Shown here: piece by piece, positions 27,585-36,396 of the stretch
Layout of the letters: every line of letters starts with the position of its first letter
Numbering within the stretch: the first letter of the stretch is position 1
DNA from: SAR86 cluster bacterium
Lineage (GTDB): Bacteria > Pseudomonadota > Gammaproteobacteria > Magnimaribacterales > D2472
DNA length: 40,886 nucleotides
Assembly: GCA_016779505.1 (NCBI GenBank)
Contig: JADHNM010000003.1
Span: 1 to 40,886 of the forward strand
Reading direction: 5' to 3'
Program-made: the position numbers and the translations under genes
The notes under the pieces: generated by a model
The model's input: the letters and a program-made list of their open reading frames with translations, nothing else
What the model was told of the DNA's origin: nothing
Databases searched by the model: none

Positions 27585-28643
27585 ATTATCAATAAATTAA
27601 CTGACATTTTGGGTTGCGATTACCCCATTATTCAAACTGCAATGGGTTGGGTTGCTTTGCCTGAGCTCGTGGCTGCTACTTCAAATGCGGGCGCTTTTGG
27701 TTTCTTAGCATTAGCAACCGCTGGACCAAAAGAGGCAATTGAAATGATGGATCAAACTTTGAGCCTGACTGATAAACCGTTTGGCGTAAATTTTCATATG
27801 TTCCAACCTGGAGCTGATGAGATTGTCCAAGCTATCTTAGATAGAAAGATTAAAGCTGTAAGCTATTCAAGATCCCCAACACCAGATTACATTAAAGCTT
27901 TCAAGCAACAAGGAATTGTATGCATACCTACAGTGGGCGCGCTTAAACATGCGATTAAAGCTGAGCAGCTTGGTGCCGACGCATTAGTTATTCAAGGTTC
28001 AGAAGGAGGGGGACACACAGGATCAACGCCAACAACCCTGTTGCTTAGTTCTGTCCTTGAGAATGTAGAAATTCCAGTAGTTGCTGCAGGCGGATTTCGA
28101 GATGGATCTGGTCTAGCTGCTTCTCTTGCATGGGGTGCATGCGGTATTGCAATGGGAACTCGCTTTATGATGACTGAAGAAAGTCCTGTTCCCAGTAAAA
28201 CTAAAGAGGCCTATCTATCAGCGCAAGTAGAAGAAATTAAAATAACCAAAAAATTTGATGGTTTGTCTCATCGTTTAATTTTCAACAAGTACATACAAAA
28301 AATAGATCGCTCAAATCCCATATCTTTATTCATCATGTCGGTGTCTTCAGCATGGAAATACAAACAAATTACCAAGGCTTCTTTTAGCGATCTTTTTAAA
28401 TCTTTTGTTGCGATGCTCAAGGGAGATGATTTAACTATCTCGCAATCAATTATGTCCGCTAACAGCCCTGCAATTATTCAAAAAGCAATGGTAGAGGGTT
28501 CACCTCATGAAGGCGCCATGCCATCAGGTCAAGTTGCTGGAATTATATCCAATCTTCCTTCATGCCAAGATTTAATTGATCAAATCATGGATGAGTTTGG
28601 AGTTGCAGCGGATAATTTTAAAAAGATTCAGGATAAATTATGA
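27585..28643 (+). CDS. ipdC: Nitronate monooxygenase-like flavoprotein, IpdC-like; probable non-canonical start (ATT 27585 or ATC 27588) or TTG 27609
   Basis: YPIIQTAMGWVALPELVAATSNAGAFGFLA, VIQGSEGGGHTG, PVVAAGGFRDGSGLAASLAWGACGIAMGTRFMMT, SGQVAGIISNLPSC. The track ORF starts at TTG 27609, but the conserved N-terminal LTDILG lies upstream in frame. Confidence 0.85.
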   Translation: MINKLTDILGCDYPIIQTAMGWVALPELVAATSNAGAFGFLALATAGPKEAIEMMDQTLSLTDKPFGVNFHMFQPGADEIVQAILDRKIKAVSYSRSPTPDYIKAFKQQGIVCIPTVGALKHAIKAEQLGADALVIQGSEGGGHTGSTPTTLLLSSVLENVEIPVVAAGGFRDGSGLAASLAWGACGIAMGTRFMMTEESPVPSKTKEAYLSAQVEEIKITKKFDGLSHRLIFNKYIQKIDRSNPISLFIMSVSSAWKYKQITKASFSDLFKSFVAMLKGDDLTISQSIMSANSPAIIQKAMVEGSPHEGAMPSGQVAGIISNLPSCQDLIDQIMDEFGVAADNFKKIQDKL

Positions 28644-29401
28644 GTGTTGAAACTTCTATTAATGAGGGTGTTGCTGAAATTATTTTAGATTGCCCTCCTG
28701 TAAATGCTTTAACCTCAACAGAATGGCTAGATTTAGCAATAAATATTGATCATCTTGCTCACAATAATGAAGTAAGGGTTATCGTAATATCTGCTAAAGG
28801 AAAAGGTTTTTGTGCTGGCGCTGATATCAAAGAACTGCAAGAGGACCCCACTAAAATTACAGATGTTAATGATGGTTGCTGGAAAACCGCGAGAGCAATT
28901 CATGTTTCAAATGTTCCTGTAATTTCAGCTTGTCATGGATTCATACTCGGTGGTGGTATTTTACTAGCAGGCGCTTCTGATATTGTTCTAGCGACAGAGG
29001 ATTCTTATTTTGGCTTGCCTGAAATTGATAGAGGCGCTCTAGGTGGAGGCGCTCATTTAAGCCGTCTTTTTCCCTTGCAGGCAGTTCGAAAAATGATGTT
29101 TACTGGCAAACCTATTTCTGCCCAACGAGCGTATGAATATGGTTCCATTGAGTCGCTGCATCCAGATTTAGATTCTGTCCGTGAAGCTTCATTAGTTATT
29201 GCTCATGACATAGCTTCTAAGAGCCCTATAGCGATGAACTTAGCTAAAAAAGCCTTGAATGAAATTGAGAATGGTAATGTTGATGAAAATTACAAGTCTG
29301 AGCAAACGTTTACTTTAGAGCTTTATAAATCTAAAGATTCTCAAGAAGCTCGAGATGCATTCGTAGAAAAAAGAGATGCAGATTTTAAAGATGAAGATTA
29401 A
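28640..29401 (+). CDS. echA20: EchA20-like crotonase (ring D opening)
   Basis: CPPVNALTS, GFCAGADIKELQ, GFILGGGILLAGASD, FGLPEIDRGALGGGAHLSRLFP, SEQTFTLELY...RDAFV; strong resemblance to recalled mycobacterial EchA20. 4-nt overlap with the preceding gene. Confidence 0.87.
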   Translation: MSVETSINEGVAEIILDCPPVNALTSTEWLDLAINIDHLAHNNEVRVIVISAKGKGFCAGADIKELQEDPTKITDVNDGCWKTARAIHVSNVPVISACHGFILGGGILLAGASDIVLATEDSYFGLPEIDRGALGGGAHLSRLFPLQAVRKMMFTGKPISAQRAYEYGSIESLHPDLDSVREASLVIAHDIASKSPIAMNLAKKALNEIENGNVDENYKSEQTFTLELYKSKDSQEARDAFVEKRDADFKDED

Positions 29402-30542
29402 GTTCACTAAAGAAGAGAATACTTTTAGGAGAGAAGTGCGATCTTGGTTGGAGAGCCATGTTCCAAAAAAACCACTTTTATCATTAGATACAAAAGAGGG
29501 CTTTGAACAACACAGAGAGTGGGAGAGAACCCTGAATCAAGGAAATTGGGCAATGGTTACTTGGCCAAAAGAGTACGGAGGCAGAGGTTTGGATTTAATC
29601 CAATGGTTAATCTTTGAGGAGGAGTATTATCGAGCTGAAGCTCCCACAAGGGTGAATCAAAATGGAGTTTTTTTACTTGGTCCAACCTTGATGGAATTTG
29701 GAACCCATGAGCAGAAATCTAAATTTTTAAATGCCATGGCTACCGGTGATCATATATGGGCTCAAGGCTGGTCTGAGCCAGGCGCAGGAAGTGATATGGC
29801 CGCTATTAGAACAACTGCAGTGTTAGAAGGCGATCATTATAAAATTAATGGGCAAAAAACTTGGTCCTCAAGGGCAACATATGCTGATTGGACCTTTGGA
29901 TTGTTCAGAACGGATTTAGAGTCCGAAAGACACAGAGGATTATCTTTTATTTTAGTTCCATTAGATCTTCCTGGCATTACTGTCAGGCCTATTCCTCAGC
30001 TGGATGGTGAACCAGGCTTTGCTGAAATATATTTTGATGATGTAGAAGTTCCTGTAGAAAATCTTCTTGGCGGTGACGGGGACGGCTGGAAAATTGCAAT
30101 GGCAACTGCAGGTTTTGAAAGAGGTCTAATGTTAAGAAGCCCTGCTCGTTTTCAACAAACAGCTGCAAAATTAATGGAGCTTTATCTTGCCAAACAAGAT
30201 CATTGTTCCCCAATGATCCAAGCTAAGATTGTTGAAGCATGGGCTCAATCAGAATCATATGCTTTAAGCATTTACCATACGGCATCAAAAATGCTTGCTG
30301 GAGGCTCTATTGGCTCAGAATCAAGTTTAGGTAAGATTTTTTGGTCTGAGCTTGATCATATGATGCACCAAACAGCATTGAAAATCTTAGGAGCCAGCGC
30401 AGAACTTTCTCAAGAATCACAAGATGATGCAGCAAAATGGATCAAAGGCTTTATGTTTTCTTATGCTGGGCCAATCTATGCAGGCACAAATGAAATTCAA
30501 AAAAATATTATTGCAGAGAGGTTATTAGGGCTGCCCAAATAA
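29391..30542 (+). CDS. Acyl-CoA dehydrogenase, FadE/IpdE-type subunit
   Basis: VTWPKEYGGRGLD, GWSEPGAGSDMAAIRTTA, INGQKTWSS, YAGTNEIQKNIIAERLLGLP. Start at ATG 29391 overlapping the echA20 end. Confidence 0.9.
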   Translation: MKIKFTKEENTFRREVRSWLESHVPKKPLLSLDTKEGFEQHREWERTLNQGNWAMVTWPKEYGGRGLDLIQWLIFEEEYYRAEAPTRVNQNGVFLLGPTLMEFGTHEQKSKFLNAMATGDHIWAQGWSEPGAGSDMAAIRTTAVLEGDHYKINGQKTWSSRATYADWTFGLFRTDLESERHRGLSFILVPLDLPGITVRPIPQLDGEPGFAEIYFDDVEVPVENLLGGDGDGWKIAMATAGFERGLMLRSPARFQQTAAKLMELYLAKQDHCSPMIQAKIVEAWAQSESYALSIYHTASKMLAGGSIGSESSLGKIFWSELDHMMHQTALKILGASAELSQESQDDAAKWIKGFMFSYAGPIYAGTNEIQKNIIAERLLGLPK

Positions 30543-30545
30543 AAG

Positions 30546-31583
30546 ATGAACTTTATTTTTACTGAAGAACAAATGCAATTTAAGGATGCTATCAAGTCTT
30601 TTTTGATAGATGAATGCTCTCCGAAATCCATTAGAGAGGGCTGGGATACAAAAAAATCTTTCAATCCAGACAGATGGAAAGGTTTATTTGAGCTAGGTGT
30701 TTTAAATTCTAATCTTCCGGAAGATAAAGGTGGTTTAGGCATGGACCAAGTGACGCTAGCATTGATGGTTGAAGAGATGGGTTACGCTGGTCTGCCTGAG
30801 CCAGTGGCTGAACAAACTTTTTTAGTAAATGATTTGATTTCGCTTCTGCCCAAAGATATAGGTAAAGCCATTGAAGAGACTTATGATGCTGGAGCAAAAT
30901 ATATATCACTCGCTCACCCATTGGCTCCCAATCCGTTATTTATTGCTGATTCAGCTGGACTTATTTTATTTGATGATTCCCAGTGTAAGTTCATAGCTAA
31001 AGAGGATTTGAATTTTGAAATCATTGCATCCAATGATCCATCAAGGGAGATTTATAAGATAAATTCAACCAATAATGTAATTTCTTCGGCTGAAAATTTT
31101 GAAGAATTGAATTCTGCGGTTTCTGCAAGAGGAGCATTAATGACAGCAGCTTTGTTAATTGGATTGGCTCAAAAAATGATAGATTTAAGCTCAGCCTATG
31201 TCTTAGATAGAACTCAATTTGGCAAGCCAATTGGATCCTTTCAGGCTGTTAAGCATATGTTGGCTGATGTGGCAGTTAAAATTGAGTTTGCAAAACCTGC
31301 TGTTTACAGAGCAGCTTATTCTTTGTCTGAAAATAATCCGAAATCTGCTTTACATTGTGCTCACGCAAAACTTATGTGTGCTCAAGCTGCTGAACTCGCA
31401 TGTAAAAATAGTATTCAGGCTCATGGAGCAATGGGCTATACCTGGGAGATGGATCTTCATATATACATGAGAAAAGCCTGGTCGATGATGGCTTGTTGGG
31501 GCAATGAGGACAGGCAACAAGATATAATTTTTAAGACACTGTCTTCCACTAGTGAAGAGCTTGGTGTTTTATATACTTTTTAG
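30546..31583 (+). CDS. Acyl-CoA dehydrogenase, second FadE/IpdE-type subunit
   Basis: FTEEQMQFKDAIKSFL, DRTQFGKPIGSFQAVKHMLADVAVKIE, HGAMGYTWEMDLHIYMRKAW. Confidence 0.88.
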   Translation: MNFIFTEEQMQFKDAIKSFLIDECSPKSIREGWDTKKSFNPDRWKGLFELGVLNSNLPEDKGGLGMDQVTLALMVEEMGYAGLPEPVAEQTFLVNDLISLLPKDIGKAIEETYDAGAKYISLAHPLAPNPLFIADSAGLILFDDSQCKFIAKEDLNFEIIASNDPSREIYKINSTNNVISSAENFEELNSAVSARGALMTAALLIGLAQKMIDLSSAYVLDRTQFGKPIGSFQAVKHMLADVAVKIEFAKPAVYRAAYSLSENNPKSALHCAHAKLMCAQAAELACKNSIQAHGAMGYTWEMDLHIYMRKAWSMMACWGNEDRQQDIIFKTLSSTSEELGVLYTF

Positions 31584-31595
31584 GGGGACATAGGT

Positions 31596-32750
31596 ATGCG
31601 AGATGCATTCATAGTTAGCGCGTTGAGAACACCAATAGGAAAAAAGAAAGGCACTTTATCAAATATGCACCCTGCTGATTTAGGGGCTGTAGTTCTTTCT
31701 GCAACCTTTGATCAAGTAGATTTAGACTCAGGGTTAGTTGAGGATGTAATTTTTGGTTGCGTTGATACAGTTGGACCTCAAGCTGGTGACATAGCAAGGA
31801 CCTGTTGGTTGGCTGCAGGTCTTCCTGAGCATGTTCCAGGGACAACCGTTGACCGTCAATGTGGCTCATCTCAGCAAGCCGTTCATTTTGCCGCTCAAGC
31901 TATTATGTCAGGTACTTCTGATGTAGTTATTGCTGGAGGCGTTCAAAACATGAATATGATTCCTATATCTTATGCCATGATTGCTGGACAAGCGCTAGGT
32001 TTTGCAGATCCATTCTCTGGATCAAAAGGCTGGGTTAATCGCTATGGTAATAAAGAAGTAAGTCAGTTTAATTCAGCACAGATGATTGCAGAAAAATGGA
32101 ATATATCCAGATTAGAGATGGAAAACTATGCATACCAAAGCCATCAAAAAGCCATGAGCGCTATTGAAAAAGGCTTGTTTAAAGATGAAATTGTTTCAGT
32201 TCAAGATTTTGATACTGATGAGACTCCAAGAGCGGAAACTTCATTGGAAAAAATGGCTTCCTTGAATCCATTGATTGAGGGCCATGATATTACAGCCGCT
32301 ATTTCTTCGCAAAATGCAGATGCATCTTCAGCTATTTTGATTGTTTCAGAAAAAATTCTTAAAGAGCATAACCTTACCCCCTTAGCAAGAATAGCGCATA
32401 TAAGTGTTAGAGCCGATGACCCAATCTGGATGCTTACCGCGCCTATGCCTGCAACAGAATATGCAGTCAAAAAGTCAGGCATCCAATTACATGAAATTGG
32501 TTTGGTTGAGATAAATGAAGCGTTTGCATCTGTTGCTATGGCTTGGCAAAAAGAAATGGAGTACCCAATGGATCAAATTAATATAAGCGGGGGAGCAATT
32601 GCTCTTGGCCATCCACTCGGAGCAACCGGCGCCCGATTGATGACTACCATGGTTCATAATATGAAAAGAAATAATATTAAATATGGTTTGCAAACAATGT
32701 GTGAAGGCGGAGGCCAGGCAAACGTTACAATTTTAGAGAATTGCTCATGA
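31596..32750 (+). CDS. fadA6: Thiolase, FadA6-like
   Basis: TVDRQCGSSQQAVHFAAQAIMSGTSDVVIAGGVQNM, QFNSAQMIAEKWNISRLEME, INEAFASVAMAW, GGAIALGHPLGATGARLMTTM, YGLQTMCEGGGQANVTI. Confidence 0.9.
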   Translation: MRDAFIVSALRTPIGKKKGTLSNMHPADLGAVVLSATFDQVDLDSGLVEDVIFGCVDTVGPQAGDIARTCWLAAGLPEHVPGTTVDRQCGSSQQAVHFAAQAIMSGTSDVVIAGGVQNMNMIPISYAMIAGQALGFADPFSGSKGWVNRYGNKEVSQFNSAQMIAEKWNISRLEMENYAYQSHQKAMSAIEKGLFKDEIVSVQDFDTDETPRAETSLEKMASLNPLIEGHDITAAISSQNADASSAILIVSEKILKEHNLTPLARIAHISVRADDPIWMLTAPMPATEYAVKKSGIQLHEIGLVEINEAFASVAMAWQKEMEYPMDQINISGGAIALGHPLGATGARLMTTMVHNMKRNNIKYGLQTMCEGGGQANVTILENCS

Positions 32751-33529
32751 ACAATTTAATGAATCCAAAATATCCTGAGGGAAGAAATCTTTTTCAAGAT
32801 AAGAATATCTTAATAACTGCTGCTGCTGGGTCTGGAATTGGTTTTTCAACAGCTAAGCGATTTCTTGAGGAGGGAGCAAATATTTTTATTTCTGATGTTC
32901 ACCAGGGCAGATTAGATGAGGCAATAGAAAGTTTACGAAAATTGAAGATGGGTGAAGTTCAGGGTTGTCTTTGTAATGTCACGAGTGATGAAGAAATTGA
33001 AGCAATGTTCAAAGAGGCTATTGCTTGCTATTCATCTTTAAATGGAGTGATTAATAACGCTGGGCTTGGGGGAGAGTCCTTGTTAGAAAATATGACCAAC
33101 GATGCTTGGGATCTAGTAATGGACGTTACCCTTAATGGTGCGATGAAAATTATGAGAGCCGCCATTCCAGTGCTTAAAGACACACAAGGCGTAATTGTTA
33201 ACAATGCATCTGTATTAGGCTGGAGAGCGCAAGCAGGTCAATCTCACTATGCTGCCGCAAAGGCTGGAGTGATGGCTTTAACAAGGTGTGTTGCATTAGA
33301 AACCGTAGATCATGGAATTAGAATAAATGCAGTAGCTCCGAGCCTTGCAATGAATCCACATCTGTCCAAGACTAGCTCAAATGAATTGATTGCTGAATTA
33401 GAATCTAAAGAAGCTTTTGGAAGAGGGGCAGAGCCATGGGAGATTGCGAATATTATTTTATTTTTAGCATCAGATCTTTCTTCATATATGACTGGTGAGG
33501 TAATATCTGCATCATCTCAAAGGGCATAG
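32747..33529 (+). CDS. ipdF: SDR family oxidoreductase, IpdF-like
   Basis: ILITAAAGSGIGFSTAKRFLEEGANIFISDVHQGRL, NNAGLGGESLLENMTNDAWD, VIVNNASVLGWRAQAGQSHYAAAKAGVMALTRC, YMTGEVISASSQ. ATG 32747 overlaps the thiolase stop by 4 nt. Confidence 0.88.
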   Translation: MNNLMNPKYPEGRNLFQDKNILITAAAGSGIGFSTAKRFLEEGANIFISDVHQGRLDEAIESLRKLKMGEVQGCLCNVTSDEEIEAMFKEAIACYSSLNGVINNAGLGGESLLENMTNDAWDLVMDVTLNGAMKIMRAAIPVLKDTQGVIVNNASVLGWRAQAGQSHYAAAKAGVMALTRCVALETVDHGIRINAVAPSLAMNPHLSKTSSNELIAELESKEAFGRGAEPWEIANIILFLASDLSSYMTGEVISASSQRA

Positions 33530-34222
33530 ATGGAAAAGCTAGCCTATCAACTTTGGAAAAAAGATGATGATAGTCTAGAAACTTTTAAAGAATTACTTCT
33601 AAAAAACCTCAGTAAAGATATAGGAAAGTTAGTTTCAGAATTGCAAATCAATATTGCTGATGCTGATGTTTTGCCAGCAAATAATTTAGCGCAATCAAAC
33701 TATCCACCCGCGCCAAATGCAGTAATATTCATAAAAGTAAAAAGTTATTTTTTAGCAGATACACTCGAAAGTCATTTAGAAAAAATTACAAATAAAATTT
33801 ATGGCTTTGTTGTCAGTGAATCAATTATTTTAGATAACTTAAAAAAGAGTCCTTTGGGCTCAAGATCAGAAGGGTTTTCACAAGTTGTTTTTTTAGAGAA
33901 GCCAGAATCAATGTCTACATATGACTGGTTTAATCACTGGACCAATCACCACACAAACATCGCCATTCAAACCCAATCTAATTTTATTTATGTTCAAAAT
34001 ACAGTTGTTAGACCTTTGCAGAAAGCATCTCCTTCATTTATTGCAATTGTCGAGGAGTGCTTTCCATCTGAGGCCATGACAGATCCAGAGGTTTTTTATG
34101 ATGCCAAAAATAATCCAGAGCAATTGGCAAAACATGCTCAGATTATGATGGATAGTTGCGAGAAATTTATAGACTTTAATAAAATTGAGGTAATTCCTAC
34201 AAGTAGGTATAGAATAATTTAA
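33530..34222 (+). CDS. EthD-domain-like protein of unknown function
   Basis: KSPLGSRSEGFSQVVFLEKPESMSTYDWFNHWTNHHTNIAIQTQSNFIYVQNTVVRPL...CFPSEAMTDPEVFYDA. Resembles EthD-type dimeric alpha/beta barrel proteins. Start codon abuts the ipdF stop. Confidence 0.6.
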   Translation: MEKLAYQLWKKDDDSLETFKELLLKNLSKDIGKLVSELQINIADADVLPANNLAQSNYPPAPNAVIFIKVKSYFLADTLESHLEKITNKIYGFVVSESIILDNLKKSPLGSRSEGFSQVVFLEKPESMSTYDWFNHWTNHHTNIAIQTQSNFIYVQNTVVRPLQKASPSFIAIVEECFPSEAMTDPEVFYDAKNNPEQLAKHAQIMMDSCEKFIDFNKIEVIPTSRYRII

Positions 34223-34257
34223 GCGTATAAAGAAATTAAGAGAGAGGAGAAGACAAT

Positions 34258-35031
34258 ATGAATGATTTAAAAGTTGCATTGGTTACAGGAGCTGCAAGTG
34301 GGATGGGCAGAATTTCCTCTAAAAAGCTAGCTGCTGAAGGTGTGCATGTTGCAGCTGTAGATGTAAATGAAGAAGGATTAAATGAGCTCAAACAAGAATC
34401 AAATAACATTTCTATTTTTCCATGTGATTTATCGGATTCAAATGCCGTCAAGACTATGGTTCAGCAGGTTCAATCAGAGGTAGGTTCAATTGATAGAGTT
34501 ACCCAAGCAGGCGCAGTAATGCCAATGGCAAGAATTCAAGATTTAGACGCATCTTCAATAAATAATTTAATGAGAATTAATTATGAGGGTACTGTAAACA
34601 TTGTGAGTAATGTTTTGCCATCAATGCTTGAAAAAAATAATGGGCAAATAATACTTTTTGGTTCCATTGCAGGAATGTGCCCTCTCGAAAAAATGTCCGC
34701 TTATTGTGCTTCTAAAGCAGCCGTAAATATTTTTGGCGAAATCTTGGCTAAAGAGGTTAAAGATACAAATATTAGAGTTATGGTAGTTTGTCCAGCTCAA
34801 ACCGATACTCCTTTGATGAGATTTGTTGATGAGACTGATGCGCCTGATGCAATTAATACTGCAGTGAAAAAAGGAATGCTTTGCGATCCAGAGGAAGTGG
34901 TTAATCAAATCGAAAAAGACTTACTGACTGATAAAATTATTTGTTATCCTTCAAAAGAAGCTGTATATGCCACCAGGATAAGAAGATTTTTCCCAAATTA
35001 TTGGTGGAAATTAGTTCAAAAAAACTCATAA
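34258..35031 (+). CDS. Short-chain dehydrogenase/reductase with atypical NNAG motif
   Basis: ALVTGAASGMG, TQAGAV in place of NNAG, GSIAGM..MSAYCASKAA. GAGAGGAGAAG ribosome-binding region upstream. Confidence 0.85.
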   Translation: MNDLKVALVTGAASGMGRISSKKLAAEGVHVAAVDVNEEGLNELKQESNNISIFPCDLSDSNAVKTMVQQVQSEVGSIDRVTQAGAVMPMARIQDLDASSINNLMRINYEGTVNIVSNVLPSMLEKNNGQIILFGSIAGMCPLEKMSAYCASKAAVNIFGEILAKEVKDTNIRVMVVCPAQTDTPLMRFVDETDAPDAINTAVKKGMLCDPEEVVNQIEKDLLTDKIICYPSKEAVYATRIRRFFPNYWWKLVQKNS

Positions 35032-35042
35032 TAAAATAGACC

Positions 35043-36392
35043 ATGGAATATATTAATAAATTACCTCCTGATAATAGAGATCTTTCTATGTTCCCGGGGC
35101 AATATGGCTGGCCTTTTCTTGGCAAGACAGTCGAGCTAGTTAAAGATACCTTGGCAATGTGCAACAAGCACTATGATAGATATGGTCCTGTTTCTAGGTT
35201 AGACATGGTTCGTAATCAAAGAGTTTTAATGTGTCTAGGTCCAGAATTTAATGAGGCAGCTTTATTTGATCCCAATGGTAATTTTAGTGTTGCTGGTGGT
35301 TATGCAAGTTCGCTAGGCACCTTATACCCTGAGGGTATGTTGCTTAGGGATGACAAAAAACATAAAAAAACAAGAAGGGCATCCCAACCAGCTTTCAAGA
35401 CTGATGCACTTAAATCCTATGTGGATATGTTAATTCCTATTCAAGAGCGTCGCATTCAGGCGCTTCCCGTTGAAGAGGAGTTTGTATTCTATGACAATAT
35501 TCAAGAAACATTAATGGATGTCGCTGCAAGAGTGTTCATAGGCTTAGATGAAAAAAGTCCAGAAGCACAAAGATTGAGTTACCTTTTTTCAACAATTAAT
35601 GAGGGCCTGGTAACTCCCTTGCCCTATGATCTGCCATTTTTAAAATTTAGAAAATCTATGCAGGCTCGCGAAGAGCTTAGAGAATTTTTTATTTCAAATA
35701 TTCCTAAAAGAAGGGGCTCTGATGCTCAAGATATGTTTACAAGATATTGCAATGCTCAAGATGAGGATGGTGAGTATCTAGAAGATGTCGATATTGATGG
35801 GCATATGGCATTTTTATTATTTGCAGCATTTGATACCACAACAAGTGCACTGACAAATATCCTTTATTACCTAGGTAAAAATCCTCAATGGCAGGAAAAG
35901 GTTCGGAATGAAATTTTTAGTGTCAGCAATGAAATGCCTACATTTGAAGACATGGCGGAGATGACTATGACCGAATATGTTTTTCAAGAGACGTTGAGAT
36001 TCTATCCATCAGTTATGATTTTAAATAGGCGTACTACCAGAGATGTAAATGTTGCTGGATATGACATACCTGCAAATACTGTTGTTATGCTTAGCCCACC
36101 ATTTACTCACCGTATGGAAGAATGGTGGTCAAACCCTTTAGAGTTTGATCCTATGAGATTTTCTCCAGAAAGAGCCGAACATAAAAAACATGGTTTTAGT
36201 TATGTGCCATTTGGTGGCGGTGCGCATAAATGTATTGGTATGCATTTTGCAATGATGAATGCAAAACTTTATTTATTTAGATTGCTTAAAAATTATAAAG
36301 TGAATCTTAGATCTAATTACGATCCTGCATTCATGCATGTGCATCTGCCAAGGCCAATAGATGGCTTGCCATTAACTTTAACTAGGATTTAG
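35043..36392 (+). CDS. Cytochrome P450 (CYP120/CYP26/CYP51-clan-like)
   Basis: FPGQYGWPFLGKTVELVKD N-terminus, I-helix FAAFDTTTSAL, K-helix ETLR, heme loop FGGGAHKCIGMHFA. Confidence 0.93.
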   Translation: MEYINKLPPDNRDLSMFPGQYGWPFLGKTVELVKDTLAMCNKHYDRYGPVSRLDMVRNQRVLMCLGPEFNEAALFDPNGNFSVAGGYASSLGTLYPEGMLLRDDKKHKKTRRASQPAFKTDALKSYVDMLIPIQERRIQALPVEEEFVFYDNIQETLMDVAARVFIGLDEKSPEAQRLSYLFSTINEGLVTPLPYDLPFLKFRKSMQAREELREFFISNIPKRRGSDAQDMFTRYCNAQDEDGEYLEDVDIDGHMAFLLFAAFDTTTSALTNILYYLGKNPQWQEKVRNEIFSVSNEMPTFEDMAEMTMTEYVFQETLRFYPSVMILNRRTTRDVNVAGYDIPANTVVMLSPPFTHRMEEWWSNPLEFDPMRFSPERAEHKKHGFSYVPFGGGAHKCIGMHFAMMNAKLYLFRLLKNYKVNLRSNYDPAFMHVHLPRPIDGLPLTLTRI

Positions 36393-36396
36393 TTCG

